Shown here piece by piece: positions 1 through 7,800 of a stretch of 9,604 bases of DNA. Within the stretch, counting starts at the first letter, position 1. Every line of letters starts with the position of its first letter. The stretch spans positions 1-9,604 of the forward strand of contig JADYZL010000130.1 in assembly GCA_020853155.1 (NCBI GenBank), written 5' to 3'. Made by a program: the position numbers and the translations under genes. Source of the stretch: Bryobacterales bacterium. GTDB taxonomy: Bacteria; Acidobacteriota; Terriglobia; Bryobacterales; Bryobacteraceae. Under the pieces are notes generated by a model. It worked only from the letters and a program-made list of their open reading frames with translations, ran no database searches and was not told where the DNA came from.

Positions 1-508
1 AGTTCGTAAGTGCATCGAGCACGGTGGTTGTGCTCAGCAGCGGATAGGAACCGGGGCGCCCCACCTCGCCGGTGATCGTATACTTCTTGCTTCTGACCTG
101 CTCCACCGTCACCATCACGCTGGGGTTGTTGATAAATTCCTTCAATTTTGCCGCGATCGTTGCCGAGAGCGCTTTGGGCGTCGTCTTGTTCGCATCGATA
201 TCACCGATCAGTGGCATGGTAATCTTGCCATCCGGCCGGACGGTTTGCTCCACGCTCAGTTCCGGTTCCCGCCAAACCCGTACCTGGATCACATCCTCGG
301 GCCCAATCTGGTAGCTAGAAGGATCGACAACGCCGGGGAAATTGGCGCTGAGCCGTTGATCCGGGATGCCCCCTTCGGTCGCGGGAGGTGGGGTAGGCTG
401 GGGCGCATCCTGGCAGAGAGCGGCCACCGCGAGAATCATCGCGAACATCGTCAGCACGAACGCAGGCCGCGCCAGGGAATAGAATGTGCTTTTCGGAGGA
501 ATTCTCAT
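1..508 (-). CDS. Wza-type polysaccharide export protein, N-terminal part (runs off left edge)
   Basis: I translated this by hand on the minus strand; it is open from the ATG at 508-506 to the window edge, giving 169 residues plus one base. An N-terminal signal sequence is visible (basic MRIPPKS, hydrophobic core about 16-31). A Pro-rich linker follows, then the polysaccharide export domain: it begins at YQIGPEDV (66-73), with the hallmark VRPDGKITMPLIGDI at 90-104 and the NPSVMVTVE strand at 128-136. The start of an SLBB-like domain, YTITGEVGRPGSYPL, lies at 143-157. Family knowledge: these outer-membrane or periplasmic proteins form the exit channel for capsule or exopolysaccharide, usually in an operon with a Wzc-type kinase and glycosyltransferases, which here would lie to the left. 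AALC at 29-32 is not a good lipobox because Leu precedes Cys, so lipidation is doubtful. No clear ribosome-binding site precedes the ATG. An in-frame GTG at 520-518 is an alternative start, but an in-frame TAA at 559-557 limits any extension. Confidence 0.88.
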   Translation of the reverse strand, partial: MRIPPKSTFYSLARPAFVLTMFAMILAVAALCQDAPQPTPPPATEGGIPDQRLSANFPGVVDPSSYQIGPEDVIQVRVWREPELSVEQTVRPDGKITMPLIGDIDANKTTPKALSATIAAKLKEFINNPSVMVTVEQVRSKKYTITGEVGRPGSYPLLSTTTVLDALTN

Positions 509-888
509 ATCAGACAACACGTTATCGGGAGGTTTCCGGTTTCCAGACAGTTCCTCTTATTTTACAGCAAGTTCCCCCGCGTCCAAAGCTGCCGGCCAGG
601 GCTCACGCCCGTTCCCTTACGCCTGAACGGTTCAGACCGGAGCACTTGCCGCACTCATGCGCAAAGCCAACCTCGCGTTGCGCGTACATTTCCATTGTGC
701 CGTGTTTTTGTAAAAAGAGATACCCGGTACCCCGGTACTGGAACGTACTAGCAGATTCCCTTGCTCACGTGCATCATCTGGAAATAGCAAGCGATGTGTC
801 ATCTGGTATTGATAATAGAGAATTGGGAATCTCTTTTGTATCCTGATCCTCGGGACTGAATCCGACGACAAGGGGGCTCCGCGTTACG
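509..888. other. Divergent intergenic region without a supported gene
   Basis: This 380-base spacer lies between the divergent export gene and the EVE-domain gene. Open frames on both strands here have no recognisable domain, no good ribosome-binding site and no protein-like composition, so I do not call genes. Besides the candidate export promoter it holds a direct repeat TCATCTGG at 774-781 and 799-806 (25-base pitch), a CCCGGTAC repeat near 723-737, and a weak imperfect hairpin around 819-836. None of these is strong enough to assign a function. The promoter of the EVE-domain gene should lie here, but I could not pick a convincing one. Confidence 0.5.
559..586 (-). promoter_or_regulatory. 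Candidate promoter of the polysaccharide export gene
   Basis: On the minus strand TAAAAT (564-559) matches the -10 consensus at five of six positions. It is preceded after 16 bases by TTGGAC (586-581), a weak -35 with only TTG conserved. It would give a leader of roughly 45 bases before the ATG at 508. This is pattern matching to the sigma-70 consensus, and chance cannot be excluded. Confidence 0.28.
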
Positions 889-1314
889 ATGCCTGACGTT
901 CGTTATTTTCTCGCCAAGACTGAGCCGGATGTTTACTCCATCGGCGACCTCGCCAGGGATGGCCGCACCACCTGGGACGGTGTCCGCAACGCACAGGCGC
1001 GCATGGCCATTCAAGCGATGAAGCCGGGCGATCTCGTGCTGATTTACCATAGCGGAGGTGCTTCCGCCATCGTCGGGCTGACGCGTGTGGTTAGCGCGCC
1101 CGTGGACGCCGCCGGCGATCCGAAGATGACCGTAGTCGATCTCGAGTACGTCCACACGTTGAGTAAACCGGTCACGCTCAAGTCCATCAAAGAAAGCGGT
1201 CTCTTCGCCGGCTTCGCACTGGTTCGCCAGAGCCGGCTTTCCACGATGGAGGCGCCGGGGCCTTTCGTTACCTGGCTCAAGAAACAGCGCCCGGAATTGA
1301 AAACGCTTCTATAG
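889..1314 (+). CDS. Stand-alone EVE-domain protein (THYN1-like, PUA/YTH-like fold)
   Basis: The 141-residue protein is almost entirely an EVE domain. The N-terminal FLAKTEPDVYSI (7-18) matches the family signature for the first strand. WDGVRNAQAR (29-38) is the most conserved EVE block, followed by MKPGDLVLIYHS (44-55) and the GLTRVV strand. The C-terminal part has VDLEYV, KPVTLKSIKES and the RLSTM segment. EVE domains are relatives of PUA and YTH domains that bind modified bases in nucleic acids; the cellular target of bacterial stand-alone copies is not well established. The loop after the VVSAPVD segment looks shorter than in many relatives, which have an extra aromatic stretch there. AGGGGG at 871-876 could be the ribosome-binding site, but the 12-base spacing to the ATG is long. 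The stop overlaps the stop of the convergent downstream gene, so the two transcripts must be antisense at their 3' ends unless termination occurs inside the genes. Confidence 0.92.
   Translation: MPDVRYFLAKTEPDVYSIGDLARDGRTTWDGVRNAQARMAIQAMKPGDLVLIYHSGGASAIVGLTRVVSAPVDAAGDPKMTVVDLEYVHTLSKPVTLKSIKESGLFAGFALVRQSRLSTMEAPGPFVTWLKKQRPELKTLL
1309..1314. other. Shared stop codons CTATAG of two convergent genes
   Basis: The plus-strand EVE gene ends with TAG at 1312-1314 and the minus-strand fusion gene ends with TAG at 1311-1309. The palindromic hexamer CTATAG therefore contains both stops. No intergenic space is left for a terminator, so each transcript must read into the other's coding region or end by a Rho-type mechanism inside it. 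Confidence 0.95.
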
Positions 1315-3969
1315 CGCGCGTACTGCCGCTTCCAATCGCCGCGCGATTTCCGCCGGATCGTCCGCGGCATCGAAGCGCAGGGGCGCCCCAATGTGAATCG
1401 TCAATTCCCCTTTACGCGCCACGCGCCGCCCCTTCTCCCTCATGGCCTGAATTCCTTTCAGGCGCACCGGCGCCACGGCCAGCCCCAATTCTTTCGCCAG
1501 AATGCCGATTCCCGGCTCAAAGGGCAGCATTTCGCCCGAGTAGGAGCGGCGCCCTTCAGGAAAAACGAGAATGGAATACCCCATGTCCGCCAGCCGCCCC
1601 GCGTGCTGGAAGGCGCGCCGGAATCCGCTTGTTCGAGGAAGCGGGAACACGGCGTAGACGAGCACGACCAGGAGATATTGGAGCGGCAGCCAGAGTTTCC
1701 AATACCAGCGCTCGTCCGCCGCCGGGTACTTGTAGCCTCTCAGCATCTCTCCGCTCATCGCGATGGCCATCCTCCGCGAGAGCCTCCAGGGCAACCGCCC
1801 CACAAGCAATGCGCCGTCGATCGACGTCACGTGGTTAGCCACAAAGAGCGCGGGACCCTCGATTTCCGCGAGATGCTCCGTCCCCACGATTCTCGCTCGC
1901 CCTGAGTAGAATCGGGTCAGCGGGCGCATTGCCAATGCGCTGAACATCTGCCGGATCGCCGATGCCCACCAGGAGAAGGGCCAATGTGCGAACGGGTACG
2001 GGCGTTCCGTCTTCACCCCGGGATGCACCGCCTCCGTCGGCGCCGGTTGCGACTCACTGCCGCCCGGTTTGTATTCCGCCGAGGCATTACCTCGCATGTC
2101 TCCCGCTAGTTCGGAATACGGCTCTCCGGCCAACATTGCCCGAACATCACCCATGGTGGTCGATTCCGTAAATGCCGCCTCGTCGAGGCGCACTTGAAAC
2201 CGCCCTTCGAGCGCGGCCAGCAACTGCACCCTCCCGAGAGAATCAAGGCCCAGGCCGCTCCCGAGCCGGAGAGTGTCCGCGAGCGGCCCTTCCCAATGCG
2301 CTCCGTTGGCAGCAAGCAGTTCCGCAAGCACGTCGGATTGCACCGTCGTCACTCGCCTTCCAGCCGCCAGAGCCCGTGCCGCTTCCGCTACCAGGGCCCG
2401 GCGTATTTTTCGCGTGCTTGTCCGGGGAAAATCGGGCTCCGGCCAGACCCCCCAGCGCGACATCCGCTGATACGTCTCCAGGTGTTTGTTTGCCCGTTCC
2501 ACCGCAGCCTTCAGTTCACCTACTCTGCCGCTCTGGCCGTGGGCGGGGAGCAACATTGCGAACGGTTCGGGCCCATTTACTCCATCCACGCCCACCACCA
2601 CCGCATCATGAATCTCCGCTTGCTCGCGCAGAGCCGCTTCCAGGTCTTCCGGCACGATATTCATGCCGTTTGCCGCGACAATCAGTTCTTTGCTTCTCCC
2701 GCGAAAGAAGAGGTTGCCGCCCGCATCCATTTCCGCCAAGTCTCCCGTTGCGAACCACGTGGATGGCTCCGTCAGCGGTGTGACGCCAGCCTCCCGTGTC
2801 CAATATCCAGGCGAGACATTCTGGCCGCGCACCAGAATTTCACCATTCTCCCCAATACGGATTTCCCGGCCCGGCATCGATTTCCCGATGCTTCCGCGGC
2901 TCATCTTGAACGGGTGGTTCACACTGATCAACGACGCCGTTTCGGTCATCCCATAGCCCTGGATCACGGCGTACCCCATCTGTCGCCACAGCCGTTCCGT
3001 TTCCTCGGGCAGGGAGGCGCCCCCGCAAACAAAGGCCCAGAACTTCCACCCCAAACGCCGGTGTACGTCCCGAAACATCCACCAGCGCCGCAGGTAGTGT
3101 ACTTCCAGAGCGCGCTCCAATCGCCGGGCGAATCTCTCCACTCCCCATCGTGCCTCGCTGCCTCTTCGCAGTTCAGCGCCGAGGACTTCGAGATAACGCG
3201 GCACCGTTACCATTACGGAGATCTTCCGCTGCTGGATGGCATCCACCACATCCGCCGGGCTCAGTTCGGGCAGGAAGTGCATCTCTCCGCGCAGGAGCGG
3301 TGGAATGAATAGCCCCATCATCTGCCCGAACACATGTGAGAGCGGCAGTTGAACCAGAAATCGCAGCGGATGGAACGGCCGTTCCCAGCGCAAGTAGCGC
3401 CCGATCTCCCGTTCGAGGGGCCCCAAGCTTGCCAGCGTGTTGCCGTGAGTGAGGCAGACGCCCTTTGGCGTTGCGGTCGAGCCCGACGTGTAGATGATCT
3501 GCGCCAGCGTATCCATCGTGAGGCCATCGGGCGGAAGTGGGAGCGCCGGAAATGAGGCCACGGTTTCTCCCAAGTCCTCCAGGCGGCGGCAGTTTGGATG
3601 CCCTGTTTCCTCCGCGGCATTCATTTCGCCATGCAGGAGCAAACGGGAATCGGTCTCCTCCACGATCTTTTTCACGTAGACCGCGCTCGCCTGCGCGTCT
3701 ACCGGAACGGCCACCACTCCCGCCGCCAGACATCCCCAGAACGCACCGGCCCACTCTCCGCTGTTTGGCCCCCAGAGGATGACGCGGTCCCCCGCCGAGA
3801 GACCTTGCACCTCCCGCAGCCAGTGTCCCGTCCGCCAGGAGAGTTCCGCCAGCTCCCGGTAACTCATCCTGTGCGTCCGAAGCCCTCGTGCGTAGACGTA
3901 GGCGGCGCCTCCACCGGCGCGTGCGAAGTCTTCGAGGTAGCTTGCCAGATTTACGCGCGAATCCGTCAT
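1309..3969 (-). CDS. Acyl-activating fusion: AMP-dependent acyl-CoA/ACP synthetase + acyl carrier domain + PlsC acyltransferase
   Basis: This 886-residue protein has three domains. Residues about 5-530 form an ANL-superfamily adenylating enzyme: P-loop YTSGSTATPKG (160-170), YGMTET (339-344), ATGD (407-410), FRGRSKELI (422-430) and the catalytic-lysine tail PRTSTRKIRR (515-524, Lys521). Residues about 540-615 form an acyl carrier domain with GLDSL (574-578); Ser577 would carry phosphopantetheine. A Pro/Ser-rich linker (about 617-660) leads to a PlsC-type acyltransferase with NHVTSID (712-718, the H-X4-D motif), a hydrophobic stretch (about 757-777), FPEGRRS (803-809) and APV (833-835). The likely role is activating a fatty acid, loading it on the carrier and transferring it to a lysophospholipid or glycerol phosphate at the inner membrane. 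E. coli Aas has the acyltransferase first and the synthetase second; here the order is reversed with a carrier between. Substrate and acceptor are unknown. The ATG lacks a strong SD. It overlaps (ATGA) the end of a doubtful 71-codon frame upstream. Confidence 0.93.
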   Translation of the reverse strand: MTDSRVNLASYLEDFARAGGGAAYVYARGLRTHRMSYRELAELSWRTGHWLREVQGLSAGDRVILWGPNSGEWAGAFWGCLAAGVVAVPVDAQASAVYVKKIVEETDSRLLLHGEMNAAEETGHPNCRRLEDLGETVASFPALPLPPDGLTMDTLAQIIYTSGSTATPKGVCLTHGNTLASLGPLEREIGRYLRWERPFHPLRFLVQLPLSHVFGQMMGLFIPPLLRGEMHFLPELSPADVVDAIQQRKISVMVTVPRYLEVLGAELRRGSEARWGVERFARRLERALEVHYLRRWWMFRDVHRRLGWKFWAFVCGGASLPEETERLWRQMGYAVIQGYGMTETASLISVNHPFKMSRGSIGKSMPGREIRIGENGEILVRGQNVSPGYWTREAGVTPLTEPSTWFATGDLAEMDAGGNLFFRGRSKELIVAANGMNIVPEDLEAALREQAEIHDAVVVGVDGVNGPEPFAMLLPAHGQSGRVGELKAAVERANKHLETYQRMSRWGVWPEPDFPRTSTRKIRRALVAEAARALAAGRRVTTVQSDVLAELLAANGAHWEGPLADTLRLGSGLGLDSLGRVQLLAALEGRFQVRLDEAAFTESTTMGDVRAMLAGEPYSELAGDMRGNASAEYKPGGSESQPAPTEAVHPGVKTERPYPFAHWPFSWWASAIRQMFSALAMRPLTRFYSGRARIVGTEHLAEIEGPALFVANHVTSIDGALLVGRLPWRLSRRMAIAMSGEMLRGYKYPAADERWYWKLWLPLQYLLVVLVYAVFPLPRTSGFRRAFQHAGRLADMGYSILVFPEGRRSYSGEMLPFEPGIGILAKELGLAVAPVRLKGIQAMREKGRRVARKGELTIHIGAPLRFDAADDPAEIARRLEAAVRAL

Positions 3970-4139
3970 AACACGAGAGCCCGTCGCCGTTCCATGGAGC
4001 CCGGCTTGGGGTGCGGTTCGATGTCCCGAGGGCAGACCCTTCTATTTGAATACATTGTCTCGCGGCGCATCCGCCCTCCAGCGGAACCACGTCGACAGAT
4101 AGCGTCTCCCCGTTGCGGCATGCGCCCCGTGCTGCGCCC

Positions 4140-4183
4140 GATTGTTAACCTTTTCACGAAAGTTGACTGGTTGGTAAACAATC
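4140..4183. promoter_or_regulatory. Imperfect inverted repeat, candidate operator in a divergent spacer
   Basis: GATTGTTAACC (4140-4150) and GGTAAACAATC (4173-4183) are reverse complements at ten of eleven positions, separated by 22 bases. The repeat lies between the divergent fusion gene and the secreted-protein gene and encloses the candidate -35 element at 4163-4168. It could bind a dimeric regulator or form a hairpin; the A/T-rich arms stand out from the GC-rich surroundings. Confidence 0.4.
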
Positions 4184-4192
4184 TCTGGTAAT
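4163..4192 (+). promoter_or_regulatory. Candidate promoter of the small secreted-protein gene
   Basis: TTGACT (4163-4168) matches the -35 consensus at five of six positions. GGTAAT (4187-4192) follows after 18 bases and matches the -10 at four of six. Transcription would start near 4199, leaving a leader of about 34 bases that contains the SD hairpin at 4212-4228. The -10 is weak, so this is a moderate guess. Confidence 0.38.
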
Positions 4193-4211
4193 TCCCCGGA
4201 AACTATGGCAT

Positions 4212-4228
4212 CCTCCTGTCTCAGGAGG
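4212..4228 (+). promoter_or_regulatory. Hairpin masking the Shine-Dalgarno sequence of the secreted-protein gene
   Basis: CCTCCT (4212-4217) is the exact reverse complement of AGGAGG (4223-4228), with a five-base loop GTCTC. A G-U pair between 4211 and 4229 could extend the stem. AGGAGG is the ribosome-binding site of the ATG at 4233, four bases away. If folded in the mRNA, the stem would hide the whole SD, which would act as a translational switch or damp expression. The base pairing is seen directly; the regulatory role is inferred. Confidence 0.5.
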
Positions 4229-4232
4229 GACT

Positions 4233-4544
4233 ATGCGGAGAACTCTATTCGTTCTCATTCTGGGAGTGGCTCTGGCGACCACGGTCGCTTGGGCCGAAAG
4301 CTGGACCGGCTATGTTTCCGACGCCAAGTGCGGCGCAAAACACAACAAGGGCACCCAAGCCGACATCAACTGCGTGAACGCCTGCATTAAAGGAGGCTCG
4401 GAGGCGGTATTGGTGGTTGGCGACAATGTGGTTCCGATCGCCAATAAAGACAAGGTGTCGGAGTTCCACGGCAAGAAGGTGACGGTCACCGGCAAGCTCG
4501 AAGGGAATAAGATCACGGTCGAATCAGCCAAAGCCGCCGAGTGA
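4233..4544 (+). CDS. Small secreted protein with conserved Cys/His, function unknown
   Basis: The 103-residue precursor begins with a classical signal peptide (MRR, hydrophobic core 5-19, likely cleavage after AWA at 19-21), leaving a mature protein of about 82 residues. It starts SWTGYVSDAKCGAKH and ends with short alternating strands (VLVVGDNVVPIA, GKKVTVTGKLEGNKITVES) suggesting a small beta-barrel or OB-like fold. Cys33, His37, Cys47 and Cys51 form a C-x3-H-x9-C-x3-C array that could bind a metal or form a disulfide; it is not a CxxCH haem site. I recall similar short exported proteins in Acidobacteriota, sometimes listed under a DUF5818-type name, but I am not sure of the family and claim no function. 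The start is well supported by AGGAGG four bases upstream. The gene stands alone; its neighbours on both sides are on the opposite strand. Confidence 0.85.
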   Translation: MRRTLFVLILGVALATTVAWAESWTGYVSDAKCGAKHNKGTQADINCVNACIKGGSEAVLVVGDNVVPIANKDKVSEFHGKKVTVTGKLEGNKITVESAKAAE

Positions 4545-4570
4545 ACCACTCCAGGTTCCCGGGTATCTTC

Positions 4571-4600
4571 GAGGGGGGCGGCGCACACTCCGCCTCCCTC
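4571..4600 (+). terminator. GC-rich hairpin downstream of the secreted-protein gene, candidate terminator
   Basis: GAGGGGGGCGG (4571-4581) and CCGCCTCCCTC (4590-4600) pair at ten of eleven positions around an eight-base loop, starting 27 bases after the stop codon. There is no run of T afterwards, so it is not a textbook intrinsic terminator, but position and strength suggest transcription ending or 3'-end protection. Confidence 0.45.
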
Positions 4601-4613
4601 CGCCCGCAGGGGC

Positions 4614-4627
4614 TGCGTCGCGACGCA
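4614..4627. repeat. Perfect 14-bp palindrome with a second partial copy
   Basis: TGCGTCGCGACGCA at 4614-4627 is a perfect palindrome with no spacer. Its core TCGCGACG (4618-4625) recurs at 4642-4649, 24 bases further on. The site lies between two convergent genes, away from any expected promoter. In GC-rich DNA of this length one such palindrome by chance is not surprising, so no function is claimed. Confidence 0.4.
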
Positions 4628-4769
4628 TTCCTCCTTCCACCTCGCGACGTGAGCGAACGCACAGTTTCCTGTAGCCCGGCGCCTTTCCCGAATTTCCCGT
4701 TCTTTTTCAAGTGCTCCCACAACGCAATCGCACGTTTACGATAGAGGAAGCCGCTCCGGAAAGTGGAGA

Positions 4770-4799
4770 CCGGCTCCGCTCCTTGCGGAACGAAGCCGG
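4770..4799 (-). terminator. Hairpin downstream of the TonB-dependent receptor gene, candidate terminator
   Basis: CCGGCT (4770-4775) pairs with AGCCGG (4794-4799), and the next four bases CCGC (4776-4779) pair with GCGG (4785-4788), leaving a five-base loop and a five-base bulge on one side. It starts about 50 bases beyond the receptor stop codon. On the minus strand the sequence after the stem is only slightly T-rich (TCTCCACTTTCC), so intrinsic termination is plausible but weak. Confidence 0.35.
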
Positions 4800-4850
4800 C
4801 TGGAAGGGGAACCGCCCAAACGCGGTAGGGTTGAGGCGGCGCACTCGAGA

Positions 4851-7800
4851 TCAGAATTGGAAGCGCAGCCCCATGCGGAAGGCGCGCGCGGATGCGCGAT
4901 CTCCCGTGGAGCCGGAAGTCGCCCCACCGGCGCTCGTGATCACACCGAAGCCCGTATCGTCGGTAATATCGAGCCCCGGATTCTGCCAGTTCGGATGGTT
5001 AAAGAAGTTGTTGGCAGTCATTTCCCAACGCAATCTCATCCTCTCGTTGAAGAAGAAATCCTTGTGGAAACCGACGTGCCAAACGTTTACGCCCGGCCCT
5101 TTGATCACGCCTTTACCGGAGGTTCCAAAGCGGCCCGCCTGTGGCGGCGCGAAGGCCGTTGTATCGAACCAACGGTCCACCGTTTGCTGCCCTGACGGCA
5201 AGTTGGCATTCCTGAGAATATCCGGGCGAAGAGTCACGGAGGCGGGCGTGTCTGAATCCGTGTAGGCGATCCCAACCGGATCGTCTCCTGTCCAAAGTGG
5301 AGTGAGGAACATGCCCGTTTGGAGGCTCAGCACGCCACTGATCTCCCAGCCGCCGACCAGCAGGTTGGTCAGCCGCGACACCCCGGATGCAAATCGCCGC
5401 CCTTTGCCGAACGGCAGTTCGTAGATGAAATTGGTATTCCATCGATGAGTCGGGATATCGGAGGCGGGTCCGACTTCGCGTCGGCGATCGAATGGGTTCT
5501 CGGAGACAAATGAGTCGAAGCCGAAATCCCAGTTGTAATCGAGGTCATAGCGATCGCGCGCCCAGGTCCATGAACTCTGAAAATACAAGCCTTGCGAGAA
5601 CTGGCGCGTGGCCTCCAGGGTGAGGCCGTTGTATTGATGGCCCGCCCCGTTGGTGACATACCAGACCTCGGGGTAGTTGGAGAACGGCCGTGGCTTGTTG
5701 ATGAACAACTCGGAGTTTGGAACGGGCGAGTTGTAGTTGTACTGCCAGGGAGCCTTGCGCATCGCCGTGCCGATGTAGGAGAGGCGAAAGCCGGTGTTCC
5801 ACTGCTGACGCTCAATCGTGAAGTTGTACTGCATGGAGTACGGCGTCCGGTAGTCCGGGTTCTGCGCGGCAGGAATGCCGACCGAATCCGGCCCTCCCGT
5901 TCCCGTCGCGGGGAAAACCCGTGGCAGGATGACCTGCGGATTTGTCTCGGAATTTGTGTAGGTCGGTTCTCTCAGATTGAACGGCAGACCGCCAAACTCC
6001 AGGGCGTAGACGAACGGCACCACGTTGTAGAACATGCCCCAGCCCGCGCGGAAGACCGTATCATTCCCCCACGGGCGAAAGGCCAGGCCGATGCGAGGAG
6101 CGATATTGTTGAGATCGTTGCGAATCAGCGTGCGAGACGGTAGACCAACCGAGCTTGCCTCAACCACGCCAACGTAGTTCTTCGGGAAGATCGAGCTTAC
6201 ATTTGACATCGCGCCATCCGGTATGACGATCTGGCCGGACTTGACGTCAAACGTCGCCAAACGGTTGTTGTTCTCCCGCCAGTTTAGGTGCAGTTCGTAC
6301 CGGATGCCTGCGTTGAGGGTCAGCTTGGGGCTGATCTTGAAATCGTCCGCGGCGTAAAAGTCATAAGACCAACGGTTTCGCGCCACTTGAACTGGAGGGA
6401 AATCCCGGGCCGCGCTGGTTGGGATGCCCAGCAGGAAATTTGCGTACGGATGTCCCGAGAACCGGCTGGTGAAGCTGAGGTTCCCGAAGAGATTGCCGCC
6501 CGCGCCGAAATCGTCATATTCGGAGCGAAGCAAATTGAAGCCGAACTTCAGGTTGTGTTTCGCCCGGTACCAACTGACATGATCCTGGATCTCTTCGGTG
6601 TGTGTCCGGTATCCTTGGCGGCGCCAGGGATACTGGTAAAGTCCGGTCAACGTGGGGCCGCTAAAGCTGATGTTCAGAATCCCGTTGATATCCGGCAGGT
6701 CGGGCGCCAAGCCCACCAACCCAAGCTCTTTCACCACTTCCAGGCCGTGCTGTGTGGTCCCTTTACTGAAGTCGTAATTGATCGGGTTATTGTTCAGGCC
6801 AAACCCCCAGCGAATTTCGTTCAGCAAATTCGGGCGGAAGGTGTGGGTCCAGGACGTCGTGGCGGCACGATCATCCCGCTGTTGCCAGCGCAGGCCGATG
6901 GTGGGAAGATTGCCTTCCCACGGCCGGTTGTAGAGGCGGGACCAGGTGTATCGCCCGAACACGAGATCGCCTTCGCCGAACTTGTGGTCGATCCTGGTTG
7001 TCCAGTACGTGGATGGATCGTATTTCCGCATCTTCAGTTCCCGATAGTTTTGGCTGTGGAGAGTGTTCAGGTCGCCAAAGTTGGGAAGGGGGAAATACTT
7101 GTCCTGGATCTTCTGCGCCACCGGATTCAATCTGGCGGCCGGAATCTTGTTCCCGCTGAACGGCGCTCCGCCCATGGGATCCGTAAGTTGCGCTGTCAGG
7201 TTTGAGAAGTCGCCGCTTCGCCAGGATGCAGGGGCCACCGTTGGCGTCAGGTTCTGCGCCACGGCGCTTCCCCGGGCGGTTTCCCAGGAGAAATAGAAGA
7301 AGGTCCGATTCCTGCCATCGTAAAGTTTGGGCAGAAAAACCGGCCCACCCACGGCGGCGCCCGGCTGATGATTGATGCCGGACCCTCGCGCTGTCGCGAA
7401 GGGGTCTCGGGCCCGGAACCACGGAGTGGAATAGTAGTCGAACAAGGCGCCGTGCAAGTCATTGGTTCCGGATTTGGAAACGACGGTTACCTGGCCCATC
7501 GCGCCGAACTCCGCGGAATTATTGGCGAGGTCGATTTTCACCTCCTGGAAGGACTCGATGTAGTTCGCAAGCGGCCCCGTTTGCGTATTGTCCACGCCAT
7601 CGGAGAATGTGGTGCCGTCGATGGACCAGTTCTCTTCATTTACGCGGCTGCCGCCAAAACGGATCACGCTGGAGCCGGATTGCTGCTGGACGCCGGGCGC
7701 AAGCGACAGAAAGGCCCACAAACCGCGTGTATTAAGCGGTAGAGTGTTCAAGACTTGCGATGCTTTCACGTTGCCGATACGAGCGGTTTCCGTTTCAATG

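Larger units (their letters stand above)
4545..4850. other. Convergent intergenic region, hairpins only
   Basis: These 306 bases separate the 3' ends of the secreted-protein gene and the receptor gene. I see no supported coding sequence on either strand. The region holds the two hairpins and the 14-bp palindrome listed separately, together with several short inverted arms such as CTCC/GGAG at 4754-4768. Its content fits a bidirectional termination region. Confidence 0.55.

Noticed and set aside
819..840. Imperfect hairpin GAGAATT/AATCTC followed by TTTTG, resembling a small terminator.
   Set aside because: The stem is weak with a mismatch and lies upstream of, not after, a gene on the plus strand; no transcript to terminate is apparent.
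2194..3312. A 372-codon plus-strand open frame.
   Set aside because: It lies wholly opposite the fusion gene, whose domains are unmistakable; the translation is His/Pro/Arg-rich without recognisable motifs. Typical shadow in GC-rich DNA.
3173..4090. A 305-codon minus-strand frame overlapping the start of the fusion gene.
   Set aside because: Gly/Arg-rich shifted frame of the adenylation domain, no domain of its own.
3966..4181. A 71-codon minus-strand frame whose stop overlaps the start of the acyl-activating fusion (ATGA).
   Set aside because: The four-base overlap looks like translational coupling, but the translation is Arg-rich without any domain, lies across the candidate operator and promoter of the divergent gene, and has no clear SD. 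Probably chance.
4205..4390. A 61-codon plus-strand frame starting before the secreted-protein gene.
   Set aside because: It is out of frame with the well-supported gene, Arg/His-rich, has no SD, and its start lies upstream of the SD hairpin. Considered as a leader peptide but unsupported.
4239..4390. Possible cytochrome c-like haem site in the small secreted protein.
   Set aside because: The cysteines are spaced CxxxC and no CxxCH is present, so covalent haem attachment is not supported.
6288..7205. A 305-codon plus-strand frame opposite the receptor gene.
   Set aside because: Antisense shadow of the beta-barrel coding region, no family resemblance.
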